Source: Apus apus (taxonomy: Eukaryota > Chordata > Aves > Apodiformes > Apodidae). From it: a stretch of 64,000 bases of DNA. The translations under genes were made by a program, and so were the position numbers. The stretch lies in the NCBI RefSeq assembly GCF_020740795.1, contig NC_067286.1:17674350-17738349 (forward strand), written 5' to 3'. The notes beneath the pieces are model-generated. The model ran no database searches. It was not told the origin of the DNA and saw only the letters and a program-made list of their open reading frames with translations. This document shows positions 37,101 to 49,100 of this stretch, piece after piece. Numbering within the stretch: the stretch's first letter is position 1; each line of letters opens with the position of its first letter.

Positions 37101-40100
37101 GCTACTTCATGTGACATGTTCATACCAGCATTGATTATGCTCAGAGTCATCTCATTCTACAGAAACTGACAAGTTCCTGGAGCAATCTCTGTTCCATACC
37201 GAACTCTCAGTGTTATACTACTCACCTTCAAGCTATTTTGGCATGCTAGGAACCCCAGTTTCACTGCTTTATCCTTCTCATGTGGCCACAGCAGTTTTCA
37301 TTAAGGGCCCTAATGCAGGCTCCTTTAAAATAGCTTTTATTAGCATGTCATAAAATGTTCACAATACTCAGACAGCTCATAGCCATCTGTTTAACTTTTC
37401 CAGCATGATGTGAATGGCACCTAATAGAGAAGCACTGCATACATATTAAGAGTACAGTCTTAGTGCTGGAGGATAAGAGGCAGTAAGGTATGCTGCTTCT
37501 GCATACACAGTCCACAGGGACAGTCTTTCCATTAAAATTAATTCATATTTGAATGAGAAGAGGCAAACTCCTTCATGTTGAAAAGGAAATACAGGAACAG
37601 ATAGTATACTGAAAAAGACACAGATTCATTGGGACATTAGGGGGCCTCACAATGATGCCAAAACTTCAGCTTGCTTCCCAAAACAGCAGGGCAAGCTCAA
37701 GAAAAATGCTCTTGGGAATACTGCGAGAAGCAAAGAGCACACAACTTTGCTACACAGCAAGGAGTAACCCACAGTCTGAAAAATACATCAAAAGCACAAA
37801 ACTAAGCCCCACTCAGACAAAGCAAGACTTCCCATTAGTTCAGTGTCCATCTAAGCTAGGCAGAGCCACCAGGATCTAAAAAACCTTGGAATGTTCCCCA
37901 TAATCAAAGGAATGAAACCGAGAGCCAGAAACATGCTGCACACTGTTCCTCCTAACCAGACAGCTCAGTACAGGACCCACTCTACTCCACACTCCTGTGA
38001 TGCCACCTGGAATACTAACTACATCCAGCTCTGGGGTCCCCAGGACAAGGAAGACATGCAACCGTTGGAGCAGGCCCAGAGGAAGCCTACAAAAGTGATC
38101 AGAGGATAGAACACCCTCCCCATGAAGAGAAATTGGGAGGGTTGGGGTTGTCAAGCCAGCAGAAGAGAAGGCTCCAGGGAGACCTCACCAGGGTCTTCCA
38201 ATACATAAACGCCACTTGTAAGAAAGATAAAGACTTTTTAACAAGACCTCTATTTACAGGACAAAGAGCAATGTTTTTATACTGAGAGTATGTTAAGATG
38301 GGATATAAGGAAGACATTTTTTATGATGTGGGTAGTGAAACAATGCAAGAGGTTGCCCAGAGGAAATGTGGATGCCAAATCATTCAAAGTGCTCAAAGTC
38401 AGGTTGAATAAATCAAGTCTGAGTAACCTGATGAAGTGAAAACTGTTCCTGGCCACAGCAGGGGAGTTGAACTACAAGAGCTGTAAAAAGGCATCTTCCA
38501 ACTCAAACCATTCTATAGTATTTCTGGAAATATACATAAATTATACCCCCTCAGAATACAAAAATTAAGGCACATTGCTACCAAAACACCTTGATTTCTC
38601 CTATAGCAAGGCAAAAAATGACAAGAAATACAAAGAATTACCTATTGCTTCTGAAGTTGGAGGCTGTGCAGTTTTTGTGATTATACCTGTGAAAATACTT
38701 TCAGTAGTTGGTGTGGGGGCTATTGTCCCAGGAACAGTCGTTGTTCTCTCCTGGGTGCTCCTGGTGGTGCTGCTGGTGGTTGGGCTGGGAGACATTGTGG
38801 TGACGGTGCTGGGAGGCTTTGATGGTGTTGATGATACAGTTGTGTATGTTGGCGTGGGCATAGATGTGGTTGTGGTAGTTGTAGAGGGTGGTGCTGTACC
38901 AGTTGCTGTAGTCTCCAGGGTGCTGCTGGGAGGCACTGTGGTGATGGTGGTGGTGGTGCTAGTGCCAGGAGGCGTTGTGGTGAAGCCATCAGGAGGCATG
39001 GTGGTGGGGCTGCTGGGAGTCTTTGATGGTGTTGGCGGGACAGGCGTGGTTGATACAGGTGGAGAGGACACTGTGGTTGTAGAGGGTGATGGTGGGGCTG
39101 TTAGAATCAGCAGGAACAGAGAAGACAGTGTCACGAAACCATGCCCCACTCTCATTGCACACCATGGTTTTCACTGAGTTAATTCTCCCGAGCTGGAGGA
39201 CAATATGCAACAGCAGCAAAAGATTTCCTGCCAGATCACTATCTGTCTAAGTAGAGGCAAGACACCACAACAAAAAACCTCCTCAGAGCCCTGTTGGGTC
39301 ATGAAACACACGGACTTCTACACAGGACCCACACACCCTCCTCACTTCTGAAGCAGCCAGCCTGAGGGCCGGCTTTGGGCACACACCGTTTTGGGGAACG
39401 TGCAGCAATTACTCCCAACCCTTACCCCATACAGAAGGCAGAAATTAAGGTTCTCACAGACCTTCAATCCTCCCACATGAAAGCAACACATGAGAGCACA
39501 GACCAGACAAGTACCTGAAGGTGACGTGGAGTAGGTTGGTGTGGGCGTGGATGTGCTTTCAGAGGTTGCGGTGGGTGGTGCTGTGCCAGTTGGTGTCTCC
39601 AGGGTGGTCCCAGGGGGCACTGTGGTGGTGGTGGGTGTGGGAATACACTCTGGTATGTTGGGGACACAGCAGACACTGATCTCGTAGTTGAGGCAGACTG
39701 GCATTGGTATTATACCTCCTATCTGCTGATCTCTGTTGTTACAGATGAGCCCTGTGTTTACACTGCATTCCACCTTCTGCCCTAAGTCTGCAATGGGAAT
39801 GTCAGGGAATTTTGTTGCTCTGCATGAAATATTCTCAATTCTTTCACAGAGCCAGGAGGAGTTGCTCTTCTTAATATTCTCGAAGGTTTCGTAGTCACCA
39901 CTGTTTCTGTCAGAACTGTCAGGGTAACTCACATCAATCCAGTCTGTCCAGATGCAGTCACACGGTCCTCCTGTGGGAAATCATCAAAAGGAACACTCAA
40001 AACCAGCAAGAACAGAGACAGCAAACCAGGGCACCAGCACAGTCGCAGGTGGTGCTCTGGGTGTCCACTGCACAAAGGGGTGGCCCTTGGTCACTGCTAC

Positions 40101-43100
40101 ACCTCTCAGCCAACCCTGGCCACAACAAAGCTCCCTGCTGTTGGCCAGCCTCCCCTTCTGGGGCCTATAAAGCAAACTAGGGCCAAATCAGATACATTTA
40201 CTGCTGAGCTGTGCAGGTCATCCCCTCGCAGCTAGGGCACAATGCTGTACCAGCTTCTCGTATGCAAAAAACACTCACATAAGGGCAACACATGAGGTGG
40301 AGCAGGACTAAGCAAGGACCCCTGCCACTCTCTCACCTCCTTGTGCCACACACACCACCTCACTATCTCAGGAAGAAACCAAACACCAGGAAGGGGTGTG
40401 ACCACACAGGAAGCAGGCACAGGACACACACTGCTGCCAGAACATCAGCTTGCTTTGCAGAAGCTTGTGGGCAGCTGGGAAACAGTGCTCAAGGGAACAC
40501 TCGGAGAGATGAGCTGCCCAGAGCTTTGGTCTGCAGCAAAGGCCAACCGACAGTCAGAAACATTTCCGCAAACCCTGGCAGAGAAAAAACTCAAAGCTTC
40601 CTACAACTGGAACTGCAGGTGAGTGTCAGCGTTGGCTGCAGAGGCAACAGAAGAGAAGAAGGGGAAAGGAGTCTGCACAGCTCTGTCCTTGGGCAGAGGT
40701 GCCAGGATGAAAAAATCTTGGAATGTTCCCCATAATCAAAGGAATGAAACCGAGAGCCAGAAACATGCTGCACACTGTTCCTCCTAACCAGACAGCTCAG
40801 TACAGGACCCACTCTACTCCACACTCCTGTGATGCCACCTGGAATACTAACTACATCCAGCTCTGGGGTCCCCAGGACAAGGAAGACATGCAACCGTTGG
40901 AGCAGGCCCAGAGGAAGCCTACAAAAGTGATCAGAGGATGGACCACCCTCCCCACGAAGAGAAATTGGGAGGGTTGGGGTTGTCAAGCCAGCAGAAGAGA
41001 AGGCTCCAGGGAGACCTCACCAGGGCCTTCCAATACATATACAAGACTTCCTGTCAGATCAGTATCTGTCTAAATAGAGCTGAGACACCAGGATGAAAAA
41101 CCTCCTCAGAGCCCTGTTGGGTCATGAAACACAAGCACCTCTCCTGCCCAGGACACCCACACTCTCCTCACTTCTGAAGCACCCAGCCTGAGGGCCAGCT
41201 TTGGGCACACGCCGTTTCAGGGAATGCGCAACAATTACTCCCAACCCTTATCCCATACAGAAGGCAGAAATTAAGGTGCTCACAGACCTTCAATCCTCCC
41301 ACACGAAGGCAACACAAGAGAGCAGGACCAGACAAGTACCTGAAGGTGGTACAGTCGTGGTGTAGGTTGGTATGGGCTTGGATGTGCTTCTGGTAGTGGT
41401 GGTGGGTGGTGCTGTGCCAGTTGTTGTTTCCCGGGTGGTTCCTGAAGTTGTTGTGGTTGTGCTGGTGGTGGTGCCAGGAGTCGTTGTGGTGGCACCACTA
41501 GGAGGCATGGTGGTGGGGCTGCTGGGAGTCTTTGATGGTGTTGGCGGGACAGGCGTGGTTGATACAGGTGGAGAGGACACTGTGGTTGTAGAGGGTGATG
41601 GTGGGGCTGTTAGAATCAGCAGGAACAGAGAAGACAGTGTCACGAAACCATGCCCCACTCTCATTGCACACCATGGTTTTCACTGAGTTAATTCTCCCGA
41701 GCTGGAGGACAATATGCAACAGCAGCAAAAGATTTCCTGCCAGATCACTATCTGTCTAAGTAGAGGCAAGACACCACAACAAAAAACCTCCTCAGAGCCC
41801 TGTTGGGTCATGAAACACACGGACTTCTACACAGGACCCACACACCCTCCTCACTTCTGAAGCAGCCAGCCTGAGGGCCGGCTTTGGGCACACACCGTTT
41901 TGGGGAACGTGCAGCAATTACTCCCAACCCTTACCCCATACAGAAGGCAGAAATTAAGGTTCTCACAGACCTTCAATCCTCCCACATGAAAGCAACACAT
42001 GAGAGCACAGACCAGACAAGTACCTGAAGGTGACGTGGAGTAGGTTGGTGTGGGCGTGGATGTGCTTTCAGAGGTTGCGGTGGGTGGTGCTGTGCCAGTT
42101 GGTGTCTCCAGGGTGGTCCCAGGGGGCACTGTGGTGGTGGTGGGTGTGGGAATACACTCTGGTATGTTGGGGACACAGCAGACACTGATCTCGTAGTTGA
42201 GGCAGACTGGCATTGGTATTATACCTCCTATCTGCTGATCTCTGTTGTTACAGATGAGCCCTGTGTTTACACTGCATTCCACCTTCTGCCCTAAGTCTGC
42301 AATGGGAATGTCAGGGAATTTTGTTGCTCTGCATGAAATATTCTCAATTCTTTCACAGAGCCAGGAGGAGTTGCTCTTCTTAATATTCTCGAAGGTTTCG
42401 TAGTCACCACTGTTTCTGTCAGAACTGTCAGGGTAACTCACATCAATCCAGTCTGTCCAGATGCAGTCACACGGTCCTCCTGTGGGAAATCATCAAAAGG
42501 AACACTCAAAACCAGCAAGAACAGAGACAGCAAACCAGGGCACCAGCACAGTCGCAGGTGGTGCTCTGGGTGTCCACTGCACAAAGGGGTGGCCCTTGGT
42601 CACTGCTACACCTCTCAGCCAACCCTGGCCACAACAAAGCTCCCTGCTGTTGGCCAGCCTCCCCTTCTGGGGCCTATAAAGCAAACTAGGGCCAAATCAG
42701 ATACATTTACTGCTGAGCTGTGCAGGTCATCCCCTCGCAGCTAGGGCACAATGCTGTACCAGCTTCTCGTATGCAAAAAACACTCACATAAGGGCAACAC
42801 ATGAGGTGGAGCAGGACTAAGCAAGGACCCCTGCCACTCTCTCACCTCCTTGTGCCACACACACCACCTCACTATCTCAGGAAGAAACCAAACACCAGGA
42901 AGGGGTGTGACCACACAGGAAGCAGGCACAGGACACACACTGCTGCCAGAACATCAGCTTGCTTTGCAGAAGCTTGTGGGCAGCTGGGAAACAGTGCTCA
43001 AGGGAACACTCGGAGAGATGAGCTGCCCAGAGCTTTGGTCTGCAGCAAAGGCCAACCGACAGTCAGAAACATTTCCGCAAACCCTGGCAGAGAAAAAACT

Positions 43101-46100
43101 CAAAGCTTCCTACAACTGGAACTGCAGGTGAGTGTCAGCGTTGGCTGCAGAGGCAACAGAAGAGAAGAAGGGGAAAGGAGTCTGCACAGCTCTGTCCTTG
43201 GGCAGAGGTGCCAGGATGAAAAAATCTTGGAATGTTCCCCATAATCAAAGGAATGAAACCGAGAGCCAGAAACATGCTGCACACTGTTCCTCCTAACCAG
43301 ACAGCTCAGTACAGGACCCACTCTACTCCACACTCCTGTGATGCCACCTGGAATACTAACTACATCCAGCTCTGGGGTCCCCAGGACAAGGAAGACATGC
43401 AACCGTTGGAGCAGGCCCAGAGGAAGCCTACAAAAGTGATCAGAGGATGGACCACCCTCCCCACGAAGAGAAATTGGGAGGGTTGGGGTTGTCAAGCCAG
43501 CAGAAGAGAAGGCTCCAGGGAGACCTCACCAGGGCCTTCCAATACATATACAAGACTTCCTGTCAGATCAGTATCTGTCTAAATAGAGCTGAGACACCAG
43601 GATGAAAAACCTCCTCAGAGCCCTGTTGGGTCATGAAACACAAGCACCTCTCCTGCCCAGGACACCCACACTCTCCTCACTTCTGAAGCACCCAGCCTGA
43701 GGGCCAGCTTTGGGCACACGCCGTTTCAGGGAATGCGCAACAATTACTCCCAACCCTTATCCCATACAGAAGGCAGAAATTAAGGTGCTCACAGACCTTC
43801 AATCCTCCCACACGAAGGCAACACAAGAGAGCAGGACCAGACAAGTACCTGAAGGTGGTACAGTCGTGGTGTAGGTTGGTATGGGCTTGGATGTGCTTCT
43901 GGTAGTGGTGGTGGGTGGTGCTGTGCCAGTTGTTGTTTCCCGGGTGGTTCCTGAAGTTGTTGTGGTTGTGCTGGTGGTGGTGCCAGGAGTCGTTGTGGTG
44001 GCACCACTAGGAGGCATGGTGGTGGGGCTGCTGGGAGTCTTTGATGGTGTTGGCGGGACAGGCGTGGTTGATACAGGTGGAGAGGACACTGTGGTTGTAG
44101 AGGGTGATGGTGGAGCTGTTAGAATCAGCAGAAACAGAGAAGACAGTGTCACAAAACCATGCCCCACTCTCATTGCACACCATGGTTTTCACTGAGTTAA
44201 TTCTCCCTAGCTGGAGGACAATATGCAACAGCAGCAAAAGAAGATTTCCTGCCAGATCACTATCTGTCTAAGTAGAGGCAAGACACCACAACAAAAAACC
44301 TCCTCAGAGCCCTGTTGGGTCATGAAACACACGGACTTCTACACAGGACCCACACATCCTCCTCACTTCTGAAGCAGCCAGCCTGAGGGCCAGCTTTGGG
44401 CACACACCGTTTCAGGGAACGTGCAGCAATTACTCCCAACCCTTACCCCATGCAGAAGGCAGAAATTAAGGTGCTCACAGACCTTCAGTCCTCCCACATG
44501 AAAGCAACACATGAGAGCACAGACCAGACAAGTACCTGAAGGTGATACAGTCGTGGTGTAGGTTGGTATGGGCTTGGATGTGCTTCTGGTAGTGGTGGTG
44601 GGTGGTGCTGTGCCAGTTGTTGTTTCCCGGGTGGTTCCTGAAGTTGTTGTGGTTGTGCTGGTGGTGGTGCCAGGAGTCGTTGTGGTGGCACCACTAGGAG
44701 GCATGGTGGTGGGGCTGCTGGGAGTCTTTGATGGTGTTGGCGGGACAGGCGTGGTTGATACAGGTGGAGAGGACACTGTGGTTGTAGAGGGTGATGGTGG
44801 AGCTGTTAGAATCAGCAGAAACAGAGAAGACAGTGTCACAAAACCATGCCCCACTCTCATTGCACACCATGGTTTTCACTGAGTTAATTCTCCCTAGCTG
44901 GAGGACAATATGCAACAGCAGCAAAAGAAGATTTCCTGCCAGATCACTATCTGTCTAAGTAGAGGCAAGACACCACAACAAAAAACCTCCTCAGAGCCCT
45001 GTTGGGTCATGAAACACACGGACTTCTACACAGGACCCACACATCCTCCTCACTTCTGAAGCAGCCAGCCTGAGGGCCAGCTTTGGGCACACACCGTTTC
45101 AGGGAACGTGCAGCAATTACTCCCAACCCTTACCCCATGCAGAAGGCAGAAATTAAGGTGCTCACAGACCTTCAGTCCTCCCACATGAAAGCAACACATG
45201 AGAGCACAGACCAGACAAGTACCTGAAGGTGGTACAGTCGTGGTGTAGGTTGGTATGGGCTTGGATGTGCTTCTGGTAGTGGTGGTGGGTGGTGCTGTGC
45301 CAGTTGTTGTTTCCCGGGTGGTTCCTGAAGTTGTTGTGGTTGTGCTGGTGGTGGTGCCAGGAGTCGTTGTGGTGGCACCACTAGGAGGCATGGTGGTGGG
45401 GCTGCTGGGAGTCTTTGATGGTGTTGGCGGGACAGGCGTGGTTGATACAGGTGGAGAGGACACTGTGGTTGTAGAGGGTGATGGTGGAGCTGTTAGAATC
45501 AGCAGAAACAGAGAAGACAGTGTCACAAAACCATGCCCCACTCTCATTGCACACCATGGTTTTCACTGAGTTAATTCTCCCTAGCTGGAGGACAATATGC
45601 AACAGCAGCAAAAGAAGATTTCCTGCCAGATCACTATCTGTCTAAGTAGAGGCAAGACACCACAACAAAAAACCTCCTCAGAGCCCTGTTGGGTCATGAA
45701 ACACACGGACTTCTACACAGGACCCACACATCCTCCTCACTTCTGAAGCAGCCAGCCTGAGGGCCAGCTTTGGGCACACACCGTTTCAGGGAACGTGCAG
45801 CAATTACTCCCAACCCTTACCCCATGCAGAAGGCAGAAATTAAGGTGCTCACAGACCTTCAGTCCTCCCACATGAAAGCAACACATGAGAGCACAGACCA
45901 GACAAGTACCTGAAGGTGGTACAGTCGTGGTGTAGGTTGGTATGGGCTTGGATGTGCTTCTGGTAGTGGTGGTGGGTGGTGCTGTGCCAGTTGTTGTTTC
46001 CCGGGTGGTTCCTGAAGTTGTTGTGGTTGTGCTGGTGGTGGTGCCAGGAGTCGTTGTGGTGGCACCACTAGGAGGCATGGTGGTGGGGCTGCTGGGAGTC

Positions 46101-49100
46101 TTTGATGGTGTTGGCGGGACAGGCGTGGTTGATACAGGTGGAGAGGACACTGTGGTTGTAGAGGGTGATGGTGGGGCTGTTAGAATCAGCAGAAACAGAG
46201 AAGACAGTGTCACAAAACCAAGCCCCACTCTCAGTGGACGCCTTGGTTCCCATTGAGTTCACTCTCTCCAGCTGGAGGATGACATCCAACAGCAGAAAAA
46301 CAAGACTTCTTGCCAGATCACTATCTGTCTAAGTAGAGGCAAGACACCAGGATAAAAAAATCTCCTCAGAGCCCTGTTGGGTCATGAAACACAAGGACTT
46401 CTACATAGGACCCAGAAACGGTCCTCACTTCTGAAGCAGCCAGCCTGAGGGCCAGCTTTGGGCACACGCCGTTTTGGGGAACGTGCAGCAATTACTCCCA
46501 ACCCTTACCCCATGCAGAAGGCAGAAATTAAGGTGTTCACAGACCTTCAATCCTCCCACATGAAGGCAACACAAGAGAGCACGGACCAGACAAGTACCTG
46601 AAGGTGGTACAGTCGTGGTGTAGGTTGGTATGGGCTTGGATGTGCTTCTGGTAGTGGTGGTGGGTGGTGCTGTGCCAGTTATTGTTTCCTGGGTCGTTCC
46701 TGGGGTCGTTGTGGTTGTGCTGGTGGTGGTGCCAGAAGGCGTTGTGGTGGCACCACCAGGAGGCATGGTGGTGGGGCTGCTGGGAGCCTTTGATGGTGTT
46801 GGCGGGACAGGCGTGGTTGATACAGGTGGAGAGGACACTGTGGTTGTAGAGGGTGATGGTGGGGCTGTTAGAATCAGCAGGAACAGAGAAGACAGTGTCA
46901 CGAAACCATGCCCCACTCTCATTGCACACCATGGTTTTCACTGAGTTAATTCTCCCGAGCTGGAGGACAATATGCAACAGCAGCAAAAGATTTCCTGCCA
47001 GATCACTATCTGTCTAAGTAGAGGCAAGACACCACAACAAAAAACCTCCTCAGAGCCCTGTTGGGTCATGAAACACACGGACTTCTACACAGGACCCACA
47101 CACCCTCCTCACTTCTGAAGCAGCCAGCCTGAGGGCCGGCTTTGGGCACACACCGTTTTGGGGAACGTGCAGCAATTACTCCCAACCCTTACCCCATACA
47201 GAAGGCAGAAATTAAGGTTCTCACAGACCTTCAATCCTCCCACATGAAAGCAACACATGAGAGCACAGACCAGACAAGTACCTGAAGGTGACGTGGAGTA
47301 GGTTGGTGTGGGCGTGGATGTGCTTTCAGAGGTTGCGGTGGGTGGTGCTGTGCCAGTTGGTGTCTCCAGGGTGGTCCCAGGGGGCACTGTGGTGGTGGTG
47401 GGTGTGGGAATACACTCTGGTATGTTGGGGACACAGCAGACACTGATCTCGTAGTTGAGGCAGACTGGCATTGGTATTATACCTCCTATCTGCTGATCTC
47501 TGTTGTTACAGATGAGCCCTGTGTTTACACTGCATTCCACCTTCTGCCCTAAGTCTGCAATGGGAATGTCAGGGAATTTTGTTGCTCTGCATGAAATATT
47601 CTCAATTCTTTCACAGAGCCAGGAGGAGTTGCTCTTCTTAATATTCTCGAAGGTTTCGTAGTCACCACTGTTTCTGTCAGAACTGTCAGGGTAACTCACA
47701 TCAATCCAGTCTGTCCAGATGCAGTCACACGGTCCTCCTGTGGGAAATCATCAAAAGGAACACTCAAAACCAGCAAGAACAGAGACAGCAAACCAGGGCA
47801 CCAGCACAGTCGCAGGTGGTGCTCTGGGTGTCCACTGCACAAAGGGGTGGCCCTTGGTCACTGCTACACCTCTCAGCCAACCCTGGCCACAACAAAGCTC
47901 CCTGCTGTTGGCCAGCCTCCCCTTCTGGGGCCTATAAAGCAAACTAGGGCCAAATCAGATACATTTACTGCTGAGCTGTGCAGGTCATCCCCTCGCAGCT
48001 AGGGCACAATGCTGTACCAGCTTCTCGTATGCAAAAAACACTCACATAAGGGCAACACATGAGGTGGAGCAGGACTAAGCAAGGACCCCTGCCACTCTCT
48101 CACCTCCTTGTGCCACACACACCACCTCACTATCTCAGGAAGAAACCAAACACCAGGAAGGGGTGTGACCACACAGGAAGCAGGCACAGGACACACACTG
48201 CTGCCAGAACATCAGCTTGCTTTGCAGAAGCTTGTGGGCAGCTGGGAAACAGTGCTCAAGGGAACACTCGGAGAGATGAGCTGCCCAGAGCTTTGGTCTG
48301 CAGCAAAGGCCAACCGACAGTCAGAAACATTTCCGCAAACCCTGGCAGAGAAAAAACTCAAAGCTTCCTACAACTGGAACTGCAGGTGAGTGTCAGCGTT
48401 GGCTGCAGAGGCAACAGAAGAGAAGAAGGGGAAAGGAGTCTGCACAGCTCTGTCCTTGGGCAGAGGTGCCAGGATGAAAAAATCTTGGAATGTTCCCCAT
48501 AATCAAAGGAATGAAACCGAGAGCCAGAAACATGCTGCACACTGTTCCTCCTAACCAGACAGCTCAGTACAGGACCCACTCTACTCCACACTCCTGTGAT
48601 GCCACCTGGAATACTAACTACATCCAGCTCTGGGGTCCCCAGGACAAGGAAGACATGCAACCGTTGGAGCAGGCCCAGAGGAAGCCTACAAAAGTGATCA
48701 GAGGATGGACCACCCTCCCCACGAAGAGAAATTGGGAGGGTTGGGGTTGTCAAGCCAGCAGAAGAGAAGGCTCCAGGGAGACCTCACCAGGGCCTTCCAA
48801 TACATATACAAGACTTCCTGTCAGATCAGTATCTGTCTAAATAGAGCTGAGACACCAGGATGAAAAACCTCCTCAGAGCCCTGTTGGGTCATGAAACACA
48901 AGCACCTCTCCTGCCCAGGACACCCACACTCTCCTCACTTCTGAAGCACCCAGCCTGAGGGCCAGCTTTGGGCACACGCCGTTTCAGGGAATGCGCAACA
49001 ATTACTCCCAACCCTTATCCCATACAGAAGGCAGAAATTAAGGTGCTCACAGACCTTCAATCCTCCCACACGAAGGCAACACAAGAGAGCAGGACCAGAA

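Larger units (their letters stand above)
39098..41606. repeat. MUC2: 2,509-bp tandem unit, copy A (CysD 4 + PTS cassette 8)
   Basis: One complete unit: intron, CysD exon 39515-39970, intron with a CR1 piece (about 40735-41035), PTS exon 41340-41606. The sequence repeats at +2,509 with almost no change. Confidence 0.9.
41607..44115. repeat. MUC2: 2,509-bp tandem unit, copy B (CysD 3 + PTS cassette 7)
   Basis: Same organisation as the previous unit: CysD exon 42024-42479, CR1 piece about 43244-43544, PTS exon 43849-44115. The few differences cluster at the 44.1-kb end. Confidence 0.9.
44116..46864. repeat. MUC2: Four 687-688-bp tandem units (PTS cassettes 6, 5, 4, 3)
   Basis: Units 44116-44802, 44803-45489, 45490-46176 (687 bp each) and 46177-46864 (688 bp). 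Each holds about 420 bp of intron and one 267-nt PTS exon. The first three are nearly identical; the fourth is more diverged, especially near 46210-46330. Confidence 0.9.

Noticed and set aside
40292..48840. Plus-strand frames of 93-147 codons repeated at 40.3, 42.8 and 48.1 kb, and 116-codon frames at 40.7, 43.2 and 48.5 kb
   Set aside because: They lie in the introns of the duplicated units, partly within CR1 sequence; repetition reflects the duplication, not coding function.
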